From: Lateolabrax maculatus
Lineage: Eukaryota > Chordata > Actinopteri > Acropomatiformes > Lateolabracidae
Assembly (NCBI GenBank): GCA_031216445.1
Contig: CM062197.1
Coordinates: forward strand, 3,165,001 to 3,229,000
Direction: 5' to 3'
Length of the DNA: 64,000 nucleotides
Shown piece after piece: positions 24,833 through 36,348 of the stretch. Under the pieces are notes generated by a model. It worked only from the letters and a program-made list of their open reading frames with translations. It was not told where the DNA came from and did no database searches. Position 1 is the first letter of the stretch. Every line of letters begins with the position of its first letter. The translations under genes were made by a program, and so were the position numbers.

Positions 24833-25560
24833 TCAGTGGTGGAAGAAGTACTGAGATCCTTTACTTTAGTAAAAGTACTAATACCACAGTGTAAAAATAC
24901 CTGATTACAAGTAAAAGTCCTTCATTTAAAATCTTACTGAAGTATTATCGGCAAAATGTCCTTAAAGTATCAACGTAAAAGTACTCGTTCTGCAGTAAAA
25001 TGTCCCGTGACTGATATATTCATTATATATGACATTATTAGATTGTTAATACTGATGTGTAAGAAGCATTTTATTGTTGTTGCTGCTCCCGGTGGAGACA
25101 GTTTTAAATATTTTATATGCAGTTTTGGTCCAGTGATTCCCAACCTAGGGGTCGGGCCCCTCCAAACGGCCACAAGATAAATCCGAGGGGTCGTAAGATG
25201 ATTAATGGGAAACCAAAGACGACAAACAAACTTAAGTCTGACACATACGTTTGTATAGATTTTGTGGACTTTTGTCTAATCTTTGCTTTTTTTTTAACCA
25301 CTTTAATAGTTATACATACAAATGAGGAAATGAAAAGAAAAGCAATTACATTCTGCTTTTTGTTATAAGCCAAAGGTTGGTAGCCACTGGGTTAATCTTT
25401 AACAATCCGCTGTATTATTATAAGATTATTATACGTTTTAAAATGTAAAATTTTAATCTGAAAAATAACTAACGAAAAACAAAAAAAGAAACTATATAAA
25501 TAACTAGTATATAATAAATGTTTACTCATTACTCTAGCAGGAGTAAATAGTGCATTTGTT
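24833..25560 (+). repeat. GTGGTGGAAGAAGTACT-family repeat interrupted by a second repeat
   Basis: The outer element starts CAGTGGTGGAAGAAGTACTG and includes GTAAAAGTACTAATACCACA and ACAAGTAAAAGTCCTTCATT. It is interrupted at about 25130-25392 by a different element, with outer-family-like AT-rich sequence following. The outer right boundary is approximate. Confidence 0.6.
25130..25392 (+). mobile_element. Nested non-autonomous DNA element with inverted ends
   Basis: Left end CAGTGATTCCCAACCTAGGGG. Right end AAAGGTTGGTAGCCACTGGG, roughly its reverse complement. The interior has the GAGGGGTCGTAAGATGATT block. I recognise this as a widespread teleost terminal-inverted-repeat element, probably hAT-like. 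It encodes no transposase and is inserted inside the repeat that begins at 24833. Confidence 0.6.
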
Positions 25561-27817
25561 GGGGACTATTTTCAGCCGCGGATTAATACACATTTAAAGG
25601 CTCATTTGTATGTTTTTAATAGTTTTTGGACAACGATGGAGCTCTATTGCTCAGGAATATACAGTTATTTCTTGTTAGTGGGATCAATTCATGGTGGTTT
25701 TTGGTATTTTCAAAGGATTTGTTGACAATAAGACAGAATATCCACAATGTTTCCTCAACTTTCAATTAACTGCCGTGCAACTGCATTAAAAAAGAAAGCT
25801 GCAGCCATAGCACCATGTTAACCAGTCCTGAGTCCAATCATATGATCAATACACAGCCTTTATTATTTCAAAATAGGAGTGTGCTGGTCTTTCAGATAAC
25901 GTCATATAGATTAGATTAAAAAAAATAAAATCCAACAACAAGAACCAGGTTGGCTGTAAGACTGAACAGGATCATTTTAGTTAGTTAACACCATGTTAGA
26001 ACGGATTAATTAAAACCACAAACCGATTCTCTCTGCAGTTGAGTAAATATGGTAATTGGCAATATTAAAAAAAAAAACACTCTCAAGCCAATGAATAAAC
26101 ACAAAAACTAAATCAGTAGTAGGGGAGCAGTGATTCAACAGGCAATCAGACAACAAGACTGTTTTTACACCCAATATTATACAGTACGTCACAAAAAGAG
26201 AAAATAAATACATCATTCATGGTATACTTTCATATAACATGCGTATTACATTCTGATTCATTATACATGTGAAATGAAGAAAGCCTGCAAAATACAGTGA
26301 CTTCTAAAAACACAGTACAAACTTAAAGGGTCTGTTCAAGTATTAAATTTGATACTTTACAACAACCGAGTTTCTTAGCTCCGTAAAAGACACGTAAACA
26401 GCTTCGCACAAAATATTAAACAGCAAGAAATCTGATTTATTTTGCTAAACACATCACTAATATACGGATGTTAATGCCAGTTTTCTCTTTGTGCCGTACC
26501 CGTTTCAGACAAACCAGAAAATGTGGTTATTAAAAGTGAAAACAGTCAGTTTGATCACCATGAAGCTCGCACAGTGTGAGACTGTAACAGTACCGCAAAG
26601 TCTGTGCAAAAAAATATACATACGTTAAATAAAAATACAAGAAAGCCACACAAAGAGTAAAGTGTATTAACGTATAACTGGGCAGATGTGACTTTATCTT
26701 CAGTATTTTAAGATGTAAGCGTTTCAGCATTAGCGAGGTGTAGAAATTTAATTCTAACTTTATATGTTAAAGATTTAGCTTGTTGTATGTGATGATTTTG
26801 TGTTTGTTAATAAAGAAAATCGCACTGTTACATTTTTAGTGCGATCAAACTGTGCACACGGCCACCATGGATGTCAGCGTCGCTTATGCTTTAACGTTAC
26901 GCATAGCAAGTAAAGCAGTAAAGTAATTTAGCAGATTTCCTTCACACCTTTTGTTAGACGACAAGAAAGAATATTTATAATAATATCATTCGTACAGTTA
27001 GACCGTTTCTCGAACTACTGAAGATGCCGAGCAACGGCAGACGTGCTGACAGGCCAGAAACACGCTCACGTCAGTCGCAATATCGATCTGATCTTCTTCA
27101 TGTTTCCTCTGCTTCGTGTCATTTACTTCCTCCTGTTGTAATAAGTTACTGCAGCTGAGCGCGCTCGTTTTCTAACGGGACAATCAGTTCCCACAGTTTA
27201 TTTTACCATCAACTCTAAAGTGTTTAAAATCTGAGCCTCTTGTGCCAGTTTAAACTCACTTAAATACCTAAATAAAAGGAGTGTCTTTTGACAAACAGTC
27301 AAACTGAAGCTATTTGGCTATTTTTCAGTTGCAGTTTGGTGAAGGTTAGGCAACAAAACTACCTAGTTAGGTTAAGGCTAAAATATTTAACTAGTTTATC
27401 TAACAAAAAACACGAGCTAGACGTTATTAGGCCAAGTTGAATCGATGCTTGATTTAAAAAAATAAAAAAAAAATAGCATTGTTGGCTACTGACACATGGG
27501 TGTAAATAGCATCTGCCTTAAATAAAAGTGGATGGTGCAACATAATAAGCTCCATTAGCTTCTTCCATTTTGGACACTTCGGCTCTCCGTTCCCTGGAAA
27601 GTCAGCACCGGCCGAGCAACTTGCTGTTGGTCGACGGCGCCAATTTGCATGTCAAAGTCCACCAAAGTGGAAATTGACATGAAAAATCTGTGCACATTTC
27701 TTTTCCACTGATCGCTGGTGTTTAAGACGCAGAAGAAGCTCAGCAAGATGAAGCTCCAAACTATTCAGGAGATTAGTGCATGTGGGATGTTACTTGAGTA
27801 CATGTGAGATGTTTTTC
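25561..27817. other. Intergenic DNA and 3' UTR side of rabgef1
   Basis: This lies between the 3' ends of two convergent genes, kcnj6 (+) and rabgef1 (-). The rabgef1 3' UTR should extend leftward from 27817. A minus-strand AATAAA (plus-strand TTTATT at about 27197-27202) is one candidate signal. No coding sequence was recognised. Confidence 0.4.
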
Positions 27818-30800
27818 CTACCCAGCGAACACTTGGGGCGTGAGGGGTGGTGGCAAGTTGTCATTGTCCATGTTGTTGGCATCAATGGCTGAAACGGTGC
27901 GAGGAAGTATCTCCAGAGGGTATTTCTCCCGGATGTCGCGCACCTCCCGCTGCACACCCTCGGGCCAGGAGAGGAGGTCGGCCTGCAGGCTCTGAGCGGC
28001 CTCCATCAGCGCCTCCTGGCGGCTGCTGAGGCCCGACAGCAGCTCCAGGTTGTGGTTGAGCTGAGCCAGGACCGGGTTGGTGGCGGTCACGCCGACAGCC
28101 GGGCCGGTCTGGGGCCAGTCGCCCTCTGAGCTGTTGAAACGTGGCGACGCTTGGCCGGACATGTAGCGCTCAAATTCCTCCGGGGAAAGGTTGAGAGACT
28201 GAGCGTCCAACTTCTCGATAAAAGCTGCTGCGCAGCACTAAAACAAAAGAAGAACAGGAAACACAGCAGCTTAAAATGATGGCTGAGATTCTGTCAGCTG
28301 ATTTAAATCAGGTGGGAGCAGTAACTTCCTGGACACATTTCCTTATTTTAAAGCCCCTGAACTCGTCTTAAGTATTTGTCTATGACGTATAATATTCATG
28401 ACTAAATAAGCAACAATCAAAGAAAAAAAAAACATCTTTAGATATTATTTATTAAGATTGTAACACTTCAAAAACTCTGTAGAATTATGTGATGCCACCT
28501 CTCCTCTCGTGAAGTAATCTGAGACTACTCATTACTACTACTCATTGTAGGATGTTTGAGAAGATACGTTTTCAGTGTTTCTCGCTGTACGTAAATATTT
28601 GTTAAACCCTTAAAGTGGCTCTGAAGCTGGAGAAGATAGAAAAGAAAACAGACCAGGTTGGTGAAGTAGTATCCATCCTCTCCGGTCATCAGCCTGCTGG
28701 GGTTACAGAAGCGGGTGATGTACTGGATGTTGGACTGCAGTCGGGGAGGATTAGCCTTGAGCACAATGTAAATGAGCGCAGGGAGAAAGTCGTCTGCTGA
28801 GGCCGGCTCATTCTTGGTGGTCCTAATGGCACTGAAGATTTGTTTACTGCAGCTTGTGATGCACCTAAGTTTGTCCCGAGGAACCCTCTTCGAGTCCATC
28901 TCAATGATATCTGGAAATGACAAAGATAGGAACAGGGGTCAGGGGTTGGAGAGACTAAAGTATCACCTGTCTTTTCTAAGGAACAGGGTGAAAGATTCAC
29001 CAGCTCTAGCTGCTCAAATGTAAATATTTACTGGTTTTCTTTGTCCTTTATGATGGTATATTTAAAATCATTTGGTTTAGGAAAAACCAAGAGAAAACAG
29101 GGAATATGAAGACTTCGGAAACTGTGATGGGGATTTTTCTCTTATTTCTGATATTTTAAAAGATATTTAATAGAACTGACAAGAAAATAATTGGCGGATT
29201 AATCAATAAAGAAAATAATGGTATCTAACCATGCAGACACTTTTAGTTTCATCTTGTTGCGATATCTGTCTCTGAGATTTCTGCCTCCACCCCAGTGACG
29301 GGTTGTGTGATAGACATTGTACCGCACTTGTTCTGCTCTTAAGTTAAAATGTACGTTTCAAACGTTATATATAAATGATTCAGCACTTAAAGAACACTTT
29401 ACATTCACAGTTCAGCATCTGTCTTCACCATCTGCCCCAATTTAAATGCTGGTTTATTTATTTATTTATTTATTTTATTGTCAGTACTTTTCTATCATTT
29501 AAAGGAAGAGAAAAGTTCTTTGGGGAAATATCCGAAATGCTCCTTTTCGTCTCAGCTGGCTGGAGGGGCGTGCCGGTGTTTGATTGACAGCAGCTGGCAG
29601 GCTGAGCCCCGGCAGGGGAATTAGAGACGAAGTACAAAGACCACAGCAGCATGTAACCGGACCCAAGTGACATTTGCAGGTATGTTTAGGTGTTATTTAA
29701 AGTGCTGCAGCTGAGCAGCTAATTAGCTCGTTAGCCTGCAAACTGACATTAACAGTGCACTTTTGTTTGTTTGGTGGCTCGTCAACAAGCTGCGGTGCAG
29801 GAAAAGACGTGTTCATGTTTGTAAGTTAGATAAGAAGGAGACTTTGTGTTGTCTGGCTCAGTGCGCTTTATGTAAATATGGTTTAAACCGAAGCAATCTG
29901 TTTAACTGTTAGGCTGTTTCTCCAACTACTGAGAAGTAACCAACATTAATTTCTCCCTTTTGATTTCCGTTTTTTTTTTTTTACCCCAAAGGAGAAAACA
30001 GGACAAGTGGCTTACAGAGCAGCTATGTATTCTGTAGCAGAAAAACACATGAGATTTAATTTCAGTTGGCCTTATTAAGTGCAATCACGCTGCAGGTTGA
30101 AGCACACACTGACCTGTTATTGCTTTGACCACATTCTCAGAGACTTCAGGGATTTCTTCATCCATAGACACACAGAGCATCTGGATGGTCACCCAGTGCA
30201 AGGCTCTGCAACACAGAGGATCAACAACATAAGCCTACATTTTTATTTTTTGCACATGATGTAACTGTACACATTTGATACAGTCACACTTAATCTATTT
30301 GAATGCAGGGACGCCCACCTTATCCTCTTCTGCGTGGCCAAGTCCTTCTTCTCGTCATCAGTGGTTTCTGGACAGAACACGCTCTTATACAGACGAGTCA
30401 TTATGTACTTTTCCACTTGGTCCATCACCTGCTCCACAGACTCTGAAGAGCCTGGTGAACAAAGATTAATTGGACCACATTAATAATAAATCAATCATCT
30501 CTTTAACATCAATAAATAGAGCCAAACTTAAGACAGGAGTGACACCTAAACTCCTGCTTGTGCTGCCATCTAGTGGTTGCTACACTCTTATATGTATTGA
30601 GAACTTATCAGTGGAAATAGTTGTTGAACCTTTAAAGTGGCTCATCAAGCGGTCAGCCATGCCCTGGTAGAAATCCTGAACGCACTCCGACAGCTCGTCA
30701 GCACTCAGGTCCTGGCAAGACAAGTCACACCAGTATATAGATCAGGTCATGAAAACCGATTATTACAGAGCCTATTATTATGCAACTAGATGTCAAATAG

Positions 30801-31768
30801 ATAGATAGATAGATTACTTTATTCATCCCCGCAGGGAAATTAAGTATTAAGTAAATCAGACCTTCTTGCTCGACATGGTCAAAATAAAGGCTCTGCACTG
30901 CTTATGGATGTCCCGGCCGGGCTTCTGGAGGTTTTTCAAGAAGTCCATAAAGTCTTTGGACACTTGGTCTGTTTCGAAGCTGGCATGGCGGCTGATGGAC
31001 GGGCTGGGTGTCTTGCCTTCTTGGGTTTCTGGTGAAGAAGAATTTAGAAAAAGTAAATACTTTTGGCTTCCTCCCTCACCACAACCTGTGTTCAAGTTTA
31101 GATTCAAGTTCTTTAATGTCATATATTGTCAAGAATCTGTTGATGATTGCTATTTTTCCAATTAAAAAGACATTAAAACATATTTCAGGCGAGTCTAAAT
31201 GAGCCAAACACGAAGCTTGGAAGCAAACCAGTCAGAATGTATCACAGACTGATAAGTGTGCTGAGTTGCGTGTTGCTCTAAATGCCAGACCTTTCTTGGA
31301 AGCAGTGCGCGATGAAGGGCTGAAGAACTTCTTAACAGTGGTCACTTTCCGGGTCTTCTCATTGGTCTTCTTCTCCTCAAACTTGGAGAAGGGTCCCAGC
31401 GAGGCGTGCCCTGGCTGTGGTGGTGGCGCCGTGGACTGAGGATGGGACTGAGTCTGTGGTCCGTGACTACTGGCATATGCTGCCTCCTCCTCTCGCTGCA
31501 ACCTGGAGGACATTTTGGAAATGTACAATGAACACACATAACAGGTGCCCAGGCAGTGAAGGTGTTTGGCAACAACGAGAAGCTCCTACTTTTCTGCCAA
31601 GGCCCAGTCGTCCTGGATCTGTTTCTGCCGCACCCGCTGGTACTCCTCCCGCCAGCACTTGGAGCACAGGCCCTGCCATGCTGCGTTGCCGTAGTAACCG
31701 CATCCCTTTTTGCACAGCAGGTCCGACTGGTCCACATGTATCCCCCGCCGCTCCGTGCGCTGACTCAT
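27818..31768 (-). CDS. rabgef1: RABGEF1 (Rabex-5), Rab5 guanine nucleotide exchange factor
   Basis: Eight coding exons on -, in transcript order: 31768-31590, 31502-31291, 31028-30862, 30711-30630, 30451-30319, 30205-30114, 28910-28654, 28237-27818. They join in frame to 513 residues (human about 491). The start ATG at 31768 (MSQRTERRGIHVDQ) matches human MSLKSERRGIHVDQ. Residues 14-45 form the A20-type zinc finger (Cys19, 23, 35, 38), followed by the inverted ubiquitin-interacting helix (QIQDDWALAEKLQREEE). A helical bundle precedes the VPS9 domain in exons 6-8. Asp328, Tyr369 and Thr372 correspond to the human catalytic-site residues Asp313, Tyr354 and Thr357. The C-terminus ends LPPPLTPQVFAG, as in mammals. 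It activates Rab5 on early endosomes and binds ubiquitin. The gene is convergent with kcnj6. Confidence 0.96.
30797..30842 (-). mobile_element. LINE 3' tail inserted in a rabgef1 intron
   Basis: GATAGATAGATAGATTACTT then ATTCATCCCCGCAGGGAAATTA is the reverse complement of the 3' tail motif TTTCCCTTCGGGGATGAATA at 32868-32912. It ends 20 bases from the 30862 splice donor. It lies on the opposite strand to the 32.87 kb copy and in the sense direction of rabgef1. Confidence 0.7.
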
Positions 31769-32299
31769 GATGCCGGACAACCTGGAATGAAAAATTCATC
31801 ATCTAAAATATTAGTGTATTTGTATGCAAGGGTGTAGTTGTTGCCACACTGTGGCCCGCTCAGTGTATTTATGGCATTTTCAGGTTATTACAGTTAATGT
31901 GCACTAATGCACAAATCAGAGCAACTTTATAAGCAGGCAGTTAAAGGGGAACAGTTTGTGAGAGAGCTCCCATCGACTTTACGGTGTTTTACGGTGAGTT
32001 TCAGCTCTTTGTTTAGCTGTCTGGCTGCAATTTTACTGTTTTGAAAATCAGTTATTGCATGTTAAAGGTAGTAAAACGACATTTTTAAATAGCGCACCTC
32101 TATAATACAGTGCCTCAAGATGAGGAAGGAGCCTCCTTTGTGGTTATTACCAAACAAAATTACCACAAAGTAATTGCCTAGTGTAATATCAATATTTAAT
32201 GTCAATCAGACAACCTGGGAGCTTTGGGCCCCACTGAGGGTCTGAGACTCGCTTTGCCCAACTGGCAGTCCAGCTTCGGTCAGGCTACTAGAAAAGGCT

Positions 32300-32600
32300 T
32301 TGACCAGTGGTGGAGGAAGTATTCAGGTCCTTTACTTAAGTAAAAGTAGGCTACTAATACCACACTGCAAAAATACTATGGTACAAGTAAATGTATGTAA
32401 GTATAATCAGGGAAATGTAGTTAAAGTATTAAAAATAAAAGTACTCAAAGCAGAAAAAATATCTCCTGATGGTTATACTCTATTATATATTCTATTATTA
32501 GATTATTACTCATGCGTTCATGTAAAAGCAGGATTTTATTGTTGTAGTTGGTTGAAGTGGAGCTCATTTTTATCTATTTTGTATCAGACTGCAACCAATC
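32300..32600 (+). repeat. Interspersed repeat, GTGGTGGAGGAAGTATT copy, 5' part
   Basis: CAGTGGTGGAGGAAGTATTC, TACTTAAGTAAAAGTAGGC, AAAGCAGGATTTTATTGTTG and GTGGAGCTCATTTTTATC match the copy at 2710-3300 in order. The right side runs into LINE-like sequence, suggesting truncation or a second insertion. Confidence 0.75.
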
Positions 32601-32779
32601 ATTATGGATTAATCTGCTTATTATTTTCAATACAATACTACAGTTACACTTACAGAGCGCTGCACAGACGTCTACATTACAACAGCACCTCTATAACTCA
32701 TCTACCTCTGTCAGAGTCACTAAATGTCTCCTGCACCGTGTACCCTGTACAACACTCCGCTCCATATACTGGAACATTT

Positions 32780-33240
32780 AATTTAATTTAATTTTATTGT
32801 ATTGTATTGTATTTTATTGTTGTATTGTATTTTATTGTATTCAAATATACCGGCTGCTATGACGACTTAATTTCCCTTCGGGGATGAATAAAGTAATCTA
32901 TCTATCTATCTACCTTTGTATGTTTATATTTGTAACTGCACTACATGTATGTGTGTATGTATGTAGGGCCACTGCAGAGCAATTTCAATTTCACAAATGT
33001 GCAATATCCAGACGTGCAATATCTCTGCTGCTATCGTACGGTTTTATATTTTACTGTTTCATAGGTTACAGCAAATATTTACCATATATAATCTATTTAT
33101 ATAGTTAAATTAGCCTAGTTTTAACTTGTTTTTCTCTATTTATTTGCTGTTTAATATGTGTTAATGCTGTTAGGACTGCTACTCAATTTCGTTGTATCCT
33201 GTGCGAAAACAATAAAGGAATTCTATTCTTTTCTATCCTC
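32780..33240 (+). mobile_element. LINE 3' ends, two tails in tandem
   Basis: The first tail is TTTCCCTTCGGGGATGAATA followed by a short ATCT microsatellite (to about 32912). The second ends with CAATTTCGTTGTATCCTGTG, AACAATAAAGGAATTCTATT and TTCTAT-type repeats. Both patterns are typical 3' UTR tails of teleost LINEs. No reverse-transcriptase frame remains. Confidence 0.6.
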
Positions 33241-33479
33241 CATCAAATTTATTTAAAAAAAAATATATAGTACATATAATATATAGTATAGTATATACAT
33301 ATAGTATAGAATAGAAGTTCAAGGTGGCAAGAAATAGAAAAACACTCAAGTAAAGTGCAAATACCTCAAATGTGTACTTAGGCGCAGGACTTGAGTAAAC
33401 TCACTCCACCCTGAGCAGGACTCACAGGTCACAGGTGAGTTAGTGCAGGTGTAACTCCACCTGCAGCCTCCACCTCACC

Positions 33480-33960
33480 TTCAGTCCTCCTCATCAGCTC
33501 TCAGCAAACCTCCTGTAAACGATGTTCCCTCATTCTGTGGCTGTGTTGATGGAGAGCTCTGCAACACCCACACCTCCCATTCAGCTGTTCACTTTCTGCA
33601 CTTTCTAACCCGCTCCGGGAGCCCGCTGCCCTGCAGCAGTCCGGCCCTCACAAACCACCATTTATTCCGGGTTTTCCCTTTAATTAGAAGCGCGGGTGTA
33701 AGTTACCCCGTAAAATAACTCGCACCGTCTTATCCTTAATGTTTAACTTCACCTCTGCCACGCTGCGCTGCTTTCACACTCACCTTGTGTTATTTGCACG
33801 GATCACACGCAGGCACAGACCTCCTCCTCGTCCTCCTCCTCTTCCTCCTCCTCTTCTTCTTCGTCTGTTCTGTTATGCGAGAGGACGAAGCGTGCAGGGT
33901 CGAGACAATGACGTGAGCACGACAACAACACGGAAGTCCCGCGACCACATCGTTATTCTG
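33480..33960 (-). promoter_or_regulatory. rabgef1: GC-rich candidate promoter of rabgef1
   Basis: This is a GC-richer block after kilobases of AT-rich DNA. It has a long run of TCC/TCT triplets (33825-33870, purine-rich GAGGA on the rabgef1 strand) and a GACGAAG/GACGTGAGC segment. It lies about 2 kb upstream of the start codon, where the non-coding first exon is expected. The first-exon donor itself was not identified with confidence. Confidence 0.4.
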
Positions 33961-36348
33961 AGATTAAACAAGTTTATGTTGATTTATGATCTTAAAGTGG
34001 GACTGCAGTGGTTGTTCTGGTGAATCGTTTCACCGGTTGTGGTTGTTGTGCGCAGGAATGCTGGTTCAAGTCTATTTACTTCCGCATTGGGGGCTAATTT
34101 TTCAAGGATTCGTAAATGTCGTCACGCAGCCTGCGTCATGTGACCGAGAAGGGAAACTATCAGACATTTTATTTCAGATAAATGATCTGTAATGTGCAAT
34201 TTATTATGTTTAAGAGTTACTTATATTGTTTGGTACATTTTGATTGGTTCGATACTCAGTTATGTTTTGCAATTAATTGATATATGTGGTAAAAGTACTT
34301 TAGTTACTTTACAAAATAATACATTTGGTCATAAAATGTTTTATTTTAAAATAAACTATTTAACAGTACATACAAGTAGCCTACAGCTGAAACGATTAGT
34401 CTGTTAATAAGTTAATCGATTAAATTAAAATTAATTCACAACTATTTTGATAAATCATTTTTCATGGACAAACATTTTATGGTTCCAGCTTCACAAATGA
34501 GAGGATTTAATAATTTTAATATAGCCTATTTTTTAATAACTTTGAGGTTTGTACAAAACAATCATTGTGAAGGTGTCACTTTGGGCTCTCTGGCATTGAT
34601 TACTTTTACATTTAATACATTAAGTAGGCCTACATTTGCGTAATTATACTTAAAACATAAACATTTCACAGTGTGGTATTAGTACTTTTAATTAAGTAAA
34701 GGATCTAAATACTTCAGTTCGATATCTTTTTGACTCTCACTTGTGCTGAAGGGCAACCACAGTAAATATATCCTCACAGTGAGCTGCCTGCTTGCTTATT
34801 GACATTTAGGTTAATGTTCAGTGGTTCAAGTCTAAATGCCAAAGTGATTACAAAAGTAATGTGATTTCAGTTTTATCTATCAGCTACACTGAATCTGAAG
34901 CAGGTGGTTTACAAGCTTGCTGTGGCAGTGATTTTTGTTTCAATAATTTAATTTCTTTGCTCTTTTCCTAAGCTGACAAAAAACCACAAAAACGTGGCTA
35001 AGTGGGACACACTTTAAATAAATCCTGCACTTTCAACCTTTGGCAGGAGAGATAAAAATAAAAAAACTGAGTGAGAATGAGAAAGAAAACATGTGACAGA
35101 CAGGCAGAGATAAGTCTTGTCTCACTCTGTAGGTCAAATAACAGATAAAGATCAGGTCTTTACATAAGAAATCAATCACTCAGTGTATGTGAATAGCCTA
35201 ACAACTGTAGACTGTAGATGTGATTCACGTGTCATTCAGATATTTATATATGTATATATAACTGCACATAAAATATCTGACATCCTACAAGTTCACTTGT
35301 CACAGGGATCGATATTGATGTTTCTGTGAAACACCAGATTTCTGAATTACACTCAACATTAAAAGTTGTATTTTGACAAACATTTCAGTTTGTGTAGCAA
35401 ACTGAAAAAGGCAAAACACAGCACATATAAAGGGTGAAAATCAAATTAAACAACAAATTACTTTTCTGCTCCAACGCCCATATCAGTAGGACAACATCAT
35501 CTATCTGGCTTTACAAAACTTTTACAAATCTCTGTTGAAAAATATGTTTTACGGTGTGACACCGCTATGGTTACAGTTTGATTAGGCTAAGGCACAAAAA
35601 CGACTTGGTTAGGTTTTGGGAAAGATTGTGGTTTGGGTTAAAATAGGCACCTTGTTAAGGTTAGGGGACCTTTGTCATCTTGGTTACAATAATAAACAGT
35701 AAGTTAAACTGGAAACGAACTGCGACCTCATGTGTTAAAGTCCGATGTTTTGTTTTGTTTCTTTTGTTACATGAAAATAAACAAATTAACTGATGCCGTC
35801 TTTCTTCTTGGGAGGACGAGAAGCGTCTGACTCTCTGACCTCCGTTGCTTTAACGTCTCATCTTGCCTCTGTGATGTAGAAGTGTACTGCAGGGTGTGTC
35901 AGTACACCATGACATCACTGTTAAGGCACAAAAACAGACGTGCCTGCAGATCTGTTTGTACTAAACTGAATGTCTGCATAACTGGGTGTGTTCACCACAT
36001 GTTTGTTCAGTCCAGTTATACATTTTGGGCTGCGTACAGAAATGTACGTGTCAAGTATAAAATGAACTTTCAATCAGAGGGAAGTGAAACATCGCTCCTC
36101 TAGTTCCTCTTTAAAGGCACAGAAATTGCCTTGCATTTGCAGTAAGAGGTGGTCAAAGCAGTTGCAAGTGTGTGTGTGTATAAACCTTGTTTCATTTGAG
36201 CAAATACGATCTGCATTTGTCTAAGTTGGTCATGCTGATAACGTCATTCTGACTGGGGCAAATAAACACAGGGTCAGAAACACAGATAACAAGCAGACCC
36301 GTTGCACACAAACCAACACACACACTGGTTAGAGACAGACCGACAGCC
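33961..36348. other. Intergenic DNA between rabgef1 and the unrecognised gene
   Basis: Divergent intergenic space. It contains an inverted GTGGTGGAAGAAGTACT-family copy at 34380-34740, with AACGATTAGTCTGTTAATAAG, GAAGGTGTCACTTTGGGCTC and GTACTTTTAATTAAGTAAAG blocks. The rest is AT-rich with no coding homology. Confidence 0.5.
34380..34740 (-). repeat. Interspersed repeat, GTGGTGGAAGAAGTACT family, inverted
   Basis: Shares CATTGTGAAGGTGTCACTTT with the copy at 13675-14110. Ends with TGGTATTAGTACTTTTAATT and AAAGGATCTAAATACTTC, the inverted 5' end of the family. Confidence 0.65.

Larger units (their letters stand above)
31769..33480. other. rabgef1 5' intron region with repeats
   Basis: An acceptor (CCAG, read on -) about 14 bases upstream of the start ATG implies a non-coding first exon further right. 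The stretch holds a GTGGTGGAAGAAGTACT-family copy and LINE tails, listed separately. Other open frames are repeat-derived. Confidence 0.55.

Noticed and set aside
31342..31802. Several overlapping frames around the rabgef1 first coding exon
   Set aside because: These are alternative frames of the A20 zinc-finger exon and its intron. Only the frame with the conserved Cys spacing is real.
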